Shown here: piece by piece, positions 42,898-54,170 of the stretch
How positions within the stretch are numbered: the stretch's first letter is position 1
Layout: every line of letters starts with the position of its first letter
Assembly (NCBI GenBank): GCA_033977485.1
Contig: CM066984.1
Span: 46,631,100-46,695,099 of the forward strand
From: Hydrangea macrophylla
Lineage: Eukaryota > Streptophyta > Magnoliopsida > Cornales > Hydrangeaceae
Direction: 5' to 3'
DNA length: 64,000 nt
Position numbers and translations under genes: made by a program
The notes under the pieces: model-generated
What the model saw: the letters and a program-made list of their open reading frames with translations, nothing else
What the model was told of the DNA's origin: nothing
Databases searched by the model: none

Positions 42898-45800
42898 TGG
42901 CTGAAAACCCTCCAGAATCCACTTCATCTCCCAGTACAGAGGAGATCGCCACTGATCCTTAATTATGGGCCAACGAATCTTTGAGATAATTACGTGCTGC
43001 TACTTTTGAAGGCTCAGTCTACAGTTAATGGCATCCTCATCTAACTTCACCTCCCCCATCCACAGTCCAAGCATAGCTCAAGAGTTTGTCCTTCCACGGG
43101 TTTCTAATCTCTTTCCCCGTAATGGTCTTTTCTTGTTTGAGCATCCTAGTCCCCCACTGAAAAGATGCAATAATAACAATGATGTTTGTTTCTGGCCATC
43201 AAAACCTCTACCAAAATGGCTAACCTGGGTGGCCAGAGTAACTCCTGTCAAATCGGACGAATGGCGTAGGCAATATATCCATAACTTAATATAATTGACC
43301 ACAGTGCCATTACCTATGAATACCCCCATTCTCTCCTTATCTCTAGCCTTTTGGTCTGTTTCCACCAACTCTTTTCATTTTCCTTTTGGGATTATGTCAC
43401 CTACTATCCTCGACTTAGCTGCCCTAATCGGGGTAAGACTAGATGGTATCCCAATCAATACTCTTTGTTATTCCAACAGGTATACCCCATTTTTCCCAAT
43501 ACCTCCGATTTTGAGAAAAACATCAGCTATCAGTCTTTTATCCTAGAACACAAAAAATATGATGGTCTTTTGACTGATGCAGAGTATCTTGCCTTTCTTA
43601 CCTTCTGGGTTAGCAAATACTTGACTTGTCCTCCTTCCTTCAAGGTAGTCAAATCCGATCTTCCTTTGGTCCTTGCTTTAGCTTCTGGTTAGGTTATGGC
43701 ATTAGCCCCCTTTCTCCTGGCTCAAATTTACCGAGGCTGTTTTAGGATGATGAGTAGTAATCTGGATACTTGGGATGGTCCTTTATGGATCCTACAGTTG
43801 TGGCTCCATCTATATTTCCCTAAGGTTAGCCCTCCTTGCACGACCGTATCTGACTCATCTGTTTATAGCCAAAATTTGGCCTCATATTCTTCCAGCCCTT
43901 TTGGGTTTTCGAATTATTTAGGCTTCTTCTTCTCACTTACGACTCCTACTCCCAATAGGTTCTTATCTTATCATCCTCCTTTGTACGGGCAGACCTGGTT
44001 CAAAGATTCCCTTTCGGAGTTGAACAATTACCCCAAACTATAGGCATACTACTTGGTCTCTAGAGATTGTCACCATAGAATGATGAAAGAGATTCAAGAA
44101 ATAACCAATGCAGCGTGGAGACTTACTTCTCAAACTATCAAGCACGCCAATTTGGTCTAACCTAATCACTTCCTTATCCTAATTTCTTATCAGCCAATCC
44201 AAATTTCTTGATTCATACAGTCTTTAGGTCCTATAAATTAGTTCAACAGGTGGATGAACTCAATAAACTTCTCCTCGATCAATTTGAGTTCTAGTCCTTC
44301 TCTCTTCACCCTGCGTCTATTCCTTCTTTCGATACTTTTTGGATGGAACATTTTGATCACTACTTTGGCGATTTTGATTTATTGCTCAATACTTTATCTC
44401 CGCTACCATCACCAACTACTAATCCTTCACTTGTTCAGATTGCAGGCAAAAGGAAGAGAGGCCTAGGTATGGATCCTGATATTAAAGCTAATTATGATTC
44501 CATCGTCAAATTTGAGTAAATTAATAAGCTAAAATGAAATCCTCTGAAGCCTTCTGAGTTAATTTTTGAAGCAAGTCGCATCAGAATTTGGCTAAAAAAG
44601 GAACATGAGGAAAAGAAGGCTCGTGAATACCGGAAAAAACATGGCAAGACTTAAAACTGGCAGCAGCTTTATGCTTATGCTGAGAATTAGGTCAGAAAGA
44701 CCTGCACTTTTCCACCCTTGACTGAATTTGGCATTTCGAAACCTATGGCTCAGACTGATGTGCCTGTAGGAGTTACTGTAGTAGGTTATCAGTTGGAACA
44801 CTCCATATCCACTACCTTTGGTGGCGTCCCCACAACCAGTCATCAGGCTGCTTAATATTAAGAGATGATGTTTTTGTTTTGGTCTCTGAACTTTCTGTGA
44901 TAGCTTGATACTAAGAGATGAGGTTTTTATTTTGATGTTATTTTCCTCATTGTTCATTTTCTTTTGGTCAGGCTTTCTAAACCCCGCTGCCGCTATGTCA
45001 TCCAAAAAAAAGGTTGTCTCCCCGAAGGCTCCCACCTCTATTCCAATCCGTCGTAGTTCCAGGGACACTAAGTGCTCAGATTACACAGAGATGGTGAAGA
45101 AAACCTCCCTACGGGAGACTACTTTTGATCATCCTATTCATCTAGAAGAGGAGGAGATTGAGCGTATCCTTCAACAGAAAACCCCTAAGGCAACCAAAAA
45201 GGTAAGGGTTAAAGCCCGAGCTTAGTAGAAATTATAAGATAAGCTAGCATTGAGCAGCTCTCAGCCCTCTTCTGACTCCATCCAGAAATCAGGCATTGCA
45301 AAAACTATAGATCTTACCCCATCATCCCAAAAAATTCCTTCCCTTGCAAAAGCTTCCCCACTCACTGGCCAAAGCGATACCGGAGTTTTGAAAGACCATG
45401 TTGATGATCGAGATGTTCTCCCCAAAATCTCTCAATGTTCAAAGACTCTTTTTCCTCAACCTCCTTCCTCAATAGCAGGACTTGGCTCCTCTGCTTCTAT
45501 GGGCCACGCTTCTTCAGACCCTTAGTTATCTTCCAATAATAAGGATCTCTGGCTTCGAGCTCAGAATCTCAAGCAAGCCCTTACCCAAAGGCTTGTTTTA
45601 GCCACCTTACCTTCGAGGCCTAGCCCAACAAAAGCCATCCCAGCTTGCACAGAGGCTGAACTTCAAGCAAAGGGCCTTTTGGCTTCCTTATGCTCTTCGA
45701 CATTCAGAAATGCTATGGGACAACAAGAAGCCATTGAGAATGCCATATCCTTGCTTTCTAATGATTTTGCCAATTCTTCTTCCTTCTCGCTGTCAGTTTC

Positions 45801-46061
45801 TTTTTTGCAACAGTTCAAGAAAATTGCTACCACTATGGCTGAGGTAACCCAAAAACTGGTTGACGTGAAAGAGTTCTTTAAAAAGAGAGAGAAGGTGACT
45901 AACCAATGTATCCTATTGGCTGATACCGCAGAGGCTGGGATAAAAGTTCTACCTTACTTTATGAGGAGATCAAGAAAATACTGGCTACCCTTGCAAAGAT
46001 GGAAGCTGATTATGCTTCCCAACAGGCTGACTTAGAGAAAGTTCCAGAACAACTTGATTAG
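42898..46061 (+). pseudogene. TatD antisense PMD gene, decayed
   Basis: It begins MAENPPESTSSPSTEEIATD and breaks quickly. PMD segments in shifting frames: WLTWVARVTPVKSDEWRR (about 43215-43270), LSLAFWSVSTNSFHFPFG and ILDLAALIGVRLDG (43335-43450), AEYLAFLTFWVSKYLTC (about 43580-43630), LVLALASG then a stop (43670-43692), and GPLWILQLWLHLYFP (about 43780-43830). These align segment by segment with TatC exon 1. Later pieces are a basic KKVVSPKAPTSIPIRRSSR region (about 45000-45065), a Ser/Pro linker (45250-45525) and a helical Gln/Ala-rich tail (45650-46061) like TatC exon 3. There are many stops and at least three frame changes. Confidence 0.75.
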
Positions 46062-46233
46062 AGACTAATGGTAGGCATATGTTGAATTGGCACATGCCTC
46101 TGACAAGCCTGATAACCTTTAGTAAAATTAATACAATCTTCTAAGATGGTGGGCCAATAATAATTATACCTTCTTATCAACCATCTCATTTTGGTCCCAG
46201 CATGATGAGCAACACATAATTGCTATATACTTC
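46062..46233 (-). pseudogene. TatD integrase zinc-finger fragment, left of TekayE
   Basis: The minus strand reads LCVAHHAGTKMRWLIRRYN, YYWPTILEDC and CQRHVPIQHMP, the HHCC region of integrase, colinear with TatC. It continues from the fragment at 56747, with one base missing near the TekayE junction. The last 5 bases, acttc (46229-46233), pair with acttg at 56747-56751 as the TekayE target duplication, with one mismatch. It ends abruptly against the PMD pseudogene. Confidence 0.8.
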
Positions 46234-48612
46234 TGTCACGCCCCGCAGTAGCAAAAATAGAGAAAATAAATTCCTTTTTGGACCCGTAGGCCATGACAGT
46301 TGAAAGTCACCACATTGTCCACGACCAAAGTCGAACCATCAGAGAAATGATTCAAACCACGCATTTGGAAGTTCTAAGTTCGATATATAAAACCAAAGTT
46401 AAATACTAACTATTACAACCCATAAGTATTGCAGAAGTATAAATAAAGTATTACGGCAACATACGCCGATAATAAACGTAACTATTTCAGAAGTCTCTAA
46501 ACATAAACACAAGCTAACTATGGCACAACTTCCAGCCTTCAGCTTGCGTAGTATTCAGCACCGGCATAGTCTCCATCATCGTAGGCTCCATCCTCGTGGC
46601 CCTTGTCCATGTATGTATCACCTACATACTCATAACCCTGGCCAGCTGGACGTCGAATATCCAACGGCATAAAACGCCGTCAGCTATGAAAGCCGAGTGA
46701 ATGCAAATACTAACAGAGTATCTACAGATATGTAGCATATAACAACATCAATAAAAAGGATCATCTCATTGTTCGTATGCATGTATGCACCAACCCAATA
46801 TCTAACAACGGACATCGTCCCAAATCTCCTAATACATAACATAGACTCTTGGGTCCACATTAACCAGACACATAGTCCCATACCTACGATCTGTTCACTC
46901 TTGACATGCAGTCCTATATAATCTAGCCAAACGCCCCGATATACTTTGGCCAACACGCCCCTGATACATCCTGGCCAACACGCCCAATACTTTACTCTGG
47001 CCAACTCGCCCAATATGTTACTCTGGCCAACTCGCCCAATATGTTACTCTGGCCAACTCGCCCAATATATTCTCTGGCCAACTCGCCCCATATGTCACTC
47101 TGGCCCACTCGCCCCATATGTTACTCTAGCCAACTCGCCCCATATGTCACTCTGGCCCACTCGCCCCATATGTTACTCTGGCCCACTCTCCCCATATGCT
47201 ACTCTGGTCAACTCGCCCCATATGTTACTCTGGCCCACTCGCCCCATATGTTACTCTGGCCAACTCGCCTCATATGTTACTCTGGCCCACTCGCCCCATA
47301 TACCCCATATGTTACTCTGGCCAACTCTACCATATATTGATTTGACACGAAGTCCCGGTCCTATCCCAGCACCTAGGATTCCACACTCAACATCATACGG
47401 TCTTAGCGACCGCATTCACGCGCACCCATAAATAGTATCAACCTCTGCGGTCGACAGACCCACTAATATGCACGTCGGCTTCTTAATCTCGTTATCATCT
47501 CATATATATCAAAAGGATATAAAAATACAAGGAAAATACAGGGTATTACACATAACAACATTCAAACCAAAACTAGAATGAAATATTAGACATCGTGTAT
47601 GATTCTAGTAAAAATAGGGCACAGGGGTATTTTGGTCATTTTCCAGTTTATAAGTCAGGATCCGAAAATATAAAAGTTACGTGAGATCAAATAAATAAGT
47701 ATTCATGTTGTAAGTTAAGAGTTTTCGATCCCCGTTAAGAAAATATCTTGATTTCAGTCGATTTAAGTGAAAATAGATCACAAGGGTATTTTGGTCATTT
47801 TCCAGTTTTGTACGTCCACAACCGAATTTATAAAAGTTCCGTGAGATTAAATAAATAAGTATTCATGTTGAAAGTTAAGAATTTTCGATCCTCATTAAGA
47901 ATCCATCTCGATTCCAGTCGTATTTGAAAATACCAGTTTATCGTATTTATGCCGTATTTATCTAAATACGTAATATAATACGTATAAGCATCACATAATT
48001 AATTTAAATCATAATCATAATCATAATCATAATCATAATCATGTGTTCATAACAAAGTGTAATATAAATAGCTGAGTGAGTTGGAGACTCACCTAAATTC
48101 GCAGAATAATAATGCCGAGAAAACCCGAAGAATCTTCAAATATAAAATTCCGGCTTCAAATAGCATTCTTGGTGTTCTTGGTGTACTATGTGTGTTCTTG
48201 GTGTTCTTGGTGTACTAGGTGTGTTCTTGGTGTTCTTGGTGTTTGTGTGTGTGTTCTTCGTGTTCTTGGTGTTTGTGTGTGCATTAGGATAACTTCTCAA
48301 CCTCATAAGTCTGAGGATAAATGTAATGGAATGGTCCCATATATATAGGAACCAAGGAGGGACCTCACCTTGCAATTACCAAGAGTTAAAGGATCAAAGG
48401 ATAATTATTTCCTTAGGGCCATGTATGGTTGGATGAGCAATAAAATCATAACTGGTCCAAATATACCAGATATTCACAAATCTGCTAAATTTCTGTTTCT
48501 AAAAATTCTGAAAATTTATAATCGAGTTCTATAAATACTGAATATTATAATAACAAAATAAAGACACTTATTCATCTTGGGAAATAAATATTTAAAAATA
48601 GCGGGTATTACA
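46234..48612 (-). repeat. TekayE 3'-side LTR, full copy (2379 bp)
   Basis: Plus-strand ends are tgtcacgccccgcag and gggtattaca. It contains a 26-bp minisatellite (unit ttactctggcccactcgccccatatg and variants, about 46985-47335), an (aatcat)n run (about 48010-48040) and a gtgttcttg-based minisatellite (about 48165-48270). It is shorter than the other LTR, mainly in the 26-bp array. ORFs over the array (PYVTLAHSPHM-type repeats) are incidental. Confidence 0.9.
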
Positions 48613-48796
48613 ACTTGTTTCATCAGTTTCAATGCTTTTACCTTACTAGGACACTGTAGTACCGATTCGTTTGCCAATTTTTTAAAAAACTCACCATCAG
48701 CTAAGAAATAATGCATTGCCTTTCTTTTGATCTTGATATCACCACGCATAGTACACATGATTATTTTATACTATGGAGGATGATTACAGTTAAAAA
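48613..48796. other. Template-switch insert inside the TekayE 3' LTR
   Basis: 48613-48744 duplicates, with one mismatch, the TatD sequence that flanks the opposite end of TekayE (56747-56878). After 26 bp of unassigned sequence, 48771-48796 is a perfect 26-nt inverted copy of 56996-57021. Then LTR sequence resumes in mid-LTR. It is neither a normal LTR nor a normal insertion flank. Confidence 0.85.
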
Positions 48797-49351
48797 TAGC
48801 TGAGTGAGTTGGAGACTCACCTAAATTCGCAGAATAATAATGCCGAGAAAACCCGAAGAATCTTCAAATATAAAATTCCGGCTTCAAATAGCGTTCTTGG
48901 TGTTCTTGGTGTACTATGCGTGTTCTTGGTGTTCTTGGTGTACTAGGTGTGTTCTTGGTGTTCTTGGTGTACTAGGTGTTTTCTTGGTGTTTGTGTGTGT
49001 GTTCTTGGTGTTTGTGTGTGCATTAGGATAACTTCTCAACCTCATAAGTCTGAGGATAAATGTAATGGAATGGTCCCATATATATAGGAACCAAGGAGGG
49101 ACCTCACCTTGCAATTACCAAGAGTTAAAGGATCAAAGGATAATTATTTCCTTAGGGCCATGTTTGGTTGGATGAGCAATAAAATCATAACTGGTCCAAA
49201 TATACCAGATATTCACAAATCTGCTAAATTTCTGTTTCTAAAAATTCTAAAAATTTATAATCGAGTTCTATAAATACTGAATATTATAATAACAACATAA
49301 AAACACTTATTCATCTTGGGAAATAAATATTTAAAAATAACGGGTATTACA
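48797..49351 (-). repeat. TekayE partial LTR copy adjoining the interior (555 bp)
   Basis: Matches the LTR from tagctgagtgagtt (equivalent to 48069) to the gggtattaca end. It carries its own version of the gtgttcttg minisatellite. Together with 46234-48612, it shows that the 3' LTR has been partly duplicated in tandem. Confidence 0.88.
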
Positions 49352-49362
49352 TCATCCCCCAC
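49352..49362 (-). other. TekayE polypurine tract
   Basis: The minus strand reads gtgggggatga, abutting the LTR start tgtaataccc. Confidence 0.75.
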
Positions 49363-49392
49363 TAACTGAAGATTTCGTCCCCGAAATCCGAA

Positions 49393-52300
49393 CTAAGCAT
49401 CGTTGAACAACTCCGGGTACTTCTCACGCATCTCTGACTCTAGCTCCCATGATGCTTCTCCTTCGTCATGAAACATCCACTGGATCTTTACCAACGGAAT
49501 TTCCTTACTTCTCAGCTTCTTAATTCCCCAATCCAGAATTCGCACTGGTCCTTCAAGAAATGACACATTATCGTTAACCTCAATGTCCTCAAAGTTGATC
49601 TCATGACTCAGATTGTGAGCACACTTTCTTAACATGCTAACATGAAACACGTTGTGTACTCCTGACATCTTAGGCGGTAACGCGAGTCGGTAGGCAACTT
49701 TTCCTACACGTTCAAGGATCTCAAATGGTCCAATGAAACGCGGTGATAGCTTTCCTCTCTTCTGTCCAAATCTGACAATTCCTCGCACCGGAGATACCTT
49801 GAGTAGCACATGATCTCCAACACTGAATTCCAAACTCCTGCGACGTTTATCTGCATAACTCTTGTGTCTACTCTACGCCATTCGCATCCTTTCTTTCATG
49901 ATCTGGATCTTCTCGTTAGTTTCTCGAACTAATTCAAGTCCAAGCAGTTGATTGTCTCCAACCTCTGCCCAACACAAAGGTGATCGGCACGGTCTTTCGT
50001 ATAATGCCTCAAAGGGTGCCATTCCTATGCTCAAGTGGTGACTGTTATTGTACGCAAATTCTATCAGCGGTAGATGAGTCTCCCATGAGCTCTCAAAATC
50101 AATAACACACGCTCGAAGCATGTCCTCCATCACTTGGTTAACTCGTTCAGTCTTCCCATCAGTCTGTGGATGAAAGGCAGTGCTCAAGTTTAACGAAGTC
50201 CCCAATGCTGTCTGTAGACTTTTCCAAAACTCTGTAGTGAATCTTGAATCACGGTCTGATACGATTGATACAGGTACACCGTGCAGTCGGACAACTTGTT
50301 GTATGTACATCCGACTTAAACGTTCGACTGGATACGACATACTATAAGCTATGAAATGCGCCGATTTGGTAAGTCGATCCACAACTACCCAAATAGCATC
50401 GTGGTTTTGCTGAGACCTTGGCAAACCGACCATGAAATCCATAGTTATATGTTCCCACTTCCATCCGAGAACTGGTAATGGTTGTAGAAGTCCTAGAGGC
50501 TTTTGATGCTCCGCCTTCACTTGCTTGCACGTGAGACATTGAGACACGTGTTCCGCAACTTCTCGTTTCATTCCTTCCCACCAGAAGTTTCTCTTCAAAT
50601 CTTTGTACATCTTTGTGCCTCCTGGGTGGATAGTCATTCGCGACTTGTGCGCTTTGTCCATTATGTCTTTTCTAAGATTATCTTCATCTGGCACACAAAG
50701 TCTGCCTCTGCATCTGAGTGCTCCATCTGAACCAATACTCCAATTCTCTGGTTCCTTCACTGCATTGCTCGCGAACCACTCTTGAAGTCCTTCGTTCTTC
50801 CTCTGTGCTTCATGGATACGACTGATGAGTGTCGGTTGTACTACCAAACATACAAAGTGTCATCCTTCACCTGAATCTGAGGCTTGAATACCGAATTCAG
50901 CCAAAGTTCCCAATGCTTGCCATTCTTTGATCATAAGAGAAGCTACTATTATCCTCCTGGGTTTCCGACTTAAAGCATCGGCTACTACGTTTGCTTTCCC
51001 AGGGTGATACTGCAATGTGAAATCATAGTCTTTCAATAATTCCATCCAACGTCATTGCCTCATGTTCAACTCCTTTTGAGAGAACAAGTATCTCAGGCTT
51101 TTGTGATCTGAGAACAGATCGAACTTCTCGCCGTAGAGATAATGCCTCCAAATCTTGAGAGCAAAAACAATCGCGGCTAGTTCGAGGTCATGCGTTGGAT
51201 AATTCAACTCGTGAGGCTTCAACTGCCGTGATCCGTATGCAATAACCTTTCCATCTTGCATCAGAACACATCTGAGTCCTTGGTGTGATGCGTCGCTATA
51301 AATGGTGAACTGCTCACCGCTCTTAGGTATCGCAAGCACTAGCGCTGTAGTCAATCTCTCCTTCAATTCTTGGAATGCTCGTTCATGCTTGTTACCCCAT
51401 TCAAACTTCAAATCCTTCTTCGTTAGTCCGATAAGAGGAGCTGCGATCTTGGAGAATCCTTCCACAAATCTCCGGTAGTATCCAGCTAGACCAAGAAAAC
51501 TTCTGACTTCCGTTGCAGTGGTTGGTATATTCCAATCCAGAACTGCGTCTGTCTTTGACGAGTCTATTGCTATTCCATCTCGTGAGACAACATGTCCTAG
51601 GAACTTGACTTCCTTCAGCCAAAACTCACACTTACTGAACTTTGCATATAGTTGGTTATCTCGAAGGGTCTATAGTGCGATCCTTACATGTCCCTCATGT
51701 TCCTCCTTGGTCTTGGAGTAGATCAGAATATCGTCTATGAACACGATAATGAACTGGTCCAAGTAGGGCCTAAATACTCTATTCATTAGGTCCATGAATA
51801 CCGCTGGGGCGTTGGTTAATCCAAAAGACATAACCAAGAATTCATAATGCCCATACCTCGTCCTGAAAGCAGTCTTTGAAATATCCTCAGGTCGAACCAA
51901 CAATTGGTGATATCCGGATCGTAGGTCGATCTTCGAGAAAGTCGTCGCTCCTTGCAACTGATCAAACAGTTCATCGATTCTAGGGAGTGGGTACTTATTC
52001 TTAATCGTGACCTTGTTGAGCTCCCTATAGTCGATACAAAGTCGCTGAGTTTCGTCCTTCTTCTTAAAAAATAACACCGGCGCTCCCCAAGGAGACGTGC
52101 TGGGTCGAACGAACTTGAGATCTTCTAGCTCTTGCACTTACTTCTTCAGTTCTTGCAACTTCGTTGGTGCCATCCGATAAGGAGCCTTCGATTTTGGTGA
52201 AGTGCCATGCACTAACTCGATACAGAAATCAATCTCCCGCTTAGGTGGCAGTCCAATAATACTCTGAAACACATCCTCAAAGTCTCGGACTACAGGAATC

Positions 52301-53907
52301 TGTGCAACAGTGAGTTCCGAACTCGAGCTCTCGATAGCTGCTAGACGGCTAGTGAGAAAAGCATCGCTACAGGGGTTGCATTGAAAATCAAAAGACTGAC
52401 TTCCTGGTGCCAAAAAGGTAATCATCCTATTGGCACAGTCCAACTTGGCACAATACTTCGTGAGCCAATCAAATCCTAAGATGATGTCAAATTCCCTCAT
52501 TGACAAAACGATTAGATCTGTGGGAAGAATTCTATCCTCGAGGGTTAAAGTACAGTCCTTGCACACTTTCCCTAATTTTACGGTTACTCCTAAAGGTGAT
52601 ACTGCATTCAGGGCTACATCAAGCGCCTGGGGTACTAAACCCAAAAGTTTAACAATTCCGATAGCAACAAACGAATTCGAAGCACCAGTATCAAATAGAA
52701 CTTTAACTCGAGTGCTGAATAACGTAAGAGTACCTTCCATGTTCTGCTGTTCAGTCTCATCAAATCTCGCATTCTCTGGAAGAATAGCATTCATGCGAGC
52801 CTGTCCAACTTGGCCCTGAGCAACTGGTCTGTTGTATGCCCTATGGGGTGCTCTGCAATCCTTGCTGATGTGGCCATGCTTGTTGCAATTATAACAGAGA
52901 ACGCTCGCCCTGTTGTAGTTCTTGGAAGCTCGGCAGTCCTTAGCCAAATGACCTGGCTTTCCGCAATTAAGGCATCCACTAGTATTGCCTCCAGTAACGA
53001 CAGGAAGTCCTTGTGGAGGAGGAGCTGGGTTCATAGCATAACGATTCTGGGAAAACGCCGGTTGTGGCCTTCTCTCTCCATTCCAGCTACGCTTGTTCCC
53101 TTGGAATCGCATCGGAGGTCTAGGTCCTTGGTTACCTCTGGGTGGTAGCCGATTCCCAAAACGTCCTTGCTCCCGTCCATTAATATCCTCATGACCGACT
53201 GCCATTCCTACCATGGCCTTGAAGGTTTGACCTTGATGATTCAGAGTCATCCGTTGTAGTGGCAGTGAGAGGCCCTGGTGATACTGCCTATTCTTCTTCT
53301 CTGGAGTATCGATCATATGAAGAGAAAAACGGGATAATCGTTCAAACTGCACCGTATATTCCCTCACGGTAAGGTTCCCTTGCCTTAGATCGATGAATTC
53401 TCTCTCCTTCCTGTTCCTCTCGGTCTGAGGAAAGTAGTTCTCAAGAAAGAGCCCTTTAAATGTGATCCAGGGCATCCTTCTGGCCGCTTCCTCTCCTACG
53501 GTCGCCTTCTCCGATTCCCACCAATCGGCAGCCGTATAAGTCAATTGGAATGTCGCCAGTCGACGCTTCTCGATCTCATTACATCCCAGGGTGTCGAAGA
53601 TTGCTTCCATCTCTCGGAGCCACTGTTCTGCCTGCCACGGCTCAGTATTCCCGTCAAACTTCTCCGGACGAAAGTGACGAAAACGCTCCACTATTCTATC
53701 CTCAACTGGCCGCGGGGGTAGTCCTTGATTTTTTCTGTTGTGTATGTTAGGATTGTTGATCCGTTCCATCCTACGCACAAAGGCTTCGAACAGTCCAGTC
53801 GGATCAGCAGCTTGGGGTGCTTGGGGGACGTCCTCAATCTAAGCGGGACGATTCCGAGTAGGCATTCCTGCCATCGATGCAGTAAGGTTGGGTACCTAAA
53901 CAGACAT
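49393..53907 (-). pseudogene. TekayE gag-pol polyprotein with seven premature stops
   Basis: One frame of 1505 codons from ATG 53907 (MSV). In order: Gag core (about 53680-53330), two CCHC knuckles (CLNCGKPGHLAKDC, CYNCNKHGHISKDC; about 52990-52850), aspartic protease (LFDTGASNSF, about 52700), RT ([37 protein letters not shown], about 52080-51700), RNase H ([25 protein letters not shown]), integrase (HPGGTKMY..C..C; DFMVGLP, SDRDSRF, DGKTERVNQ) and a C-terminal SH3-like plus chromodomain-like tail ([20 protein letters not shown]). In-frame stops are at 53896-53898, 53839-53841, 52138-52140, 51670-51672, 51052-51054, 50860-50862 and 49873-49875. No frameshift is detected. At three of them family conservation predicts Gln or Arg. 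Confidence 0.9.
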
Positions 53908-54147
53908 CTCTCGGTTAGTCGTCAACCCAAAAATAGTCAAAGAAAATAATTCTGAAATTATACGTAATAGTTGTAGAAAATAATTCGCAACTAAACATAA
54001 TAGTAGCTATAACTAGTATCACATTAATAGCACGGAGAATTCCATAGGGACGATCTCCAAAACACAAACTTAGAGACAACCCTTATCTCAAGGAATCTTA
54101 GGTTCAACTCAAGAAATGTTGGACAATTGGTGAACGCGACTACTAAA

Positions 54148-54163
54148 CCTGGCTCTGATACCA
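54148..54163 (-). other. TekayE primer-binding site (initiator tRNA-Met)
   Basis: The minus strand reads tggtatcagagccagg, the standard tRNA-iMet complement (tggtatcagagc), 7 bp after the LTR end. 53908-54147 is a non-coding leader. Confidence 0.9.
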
Positions 54164-54170
54164 AAAATCC

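Noticed and set aside
46946..47474. ORFs of 99-161 residues over the TekayE LTR (also 54928-55474)
   Set aside because: Translation of the 26-bp minisatellite in several frames, repeated in both LTRs. No protein family.
48112..48375. Cys/Val/Leu-rich and Asn/Thr-rich ORFs at 48112-48375, 48840-49114 and 56246-56509
   Set aside because: They read through the gtgttcttg minisatellite inside the LTR; low complexity and present in all three LTR copies.
48516..48758. Second independent integrase fragment
   Set aside because: It is a duplicate of 56747-56878 carried into the LTR by the rearrangement, not a separate element.
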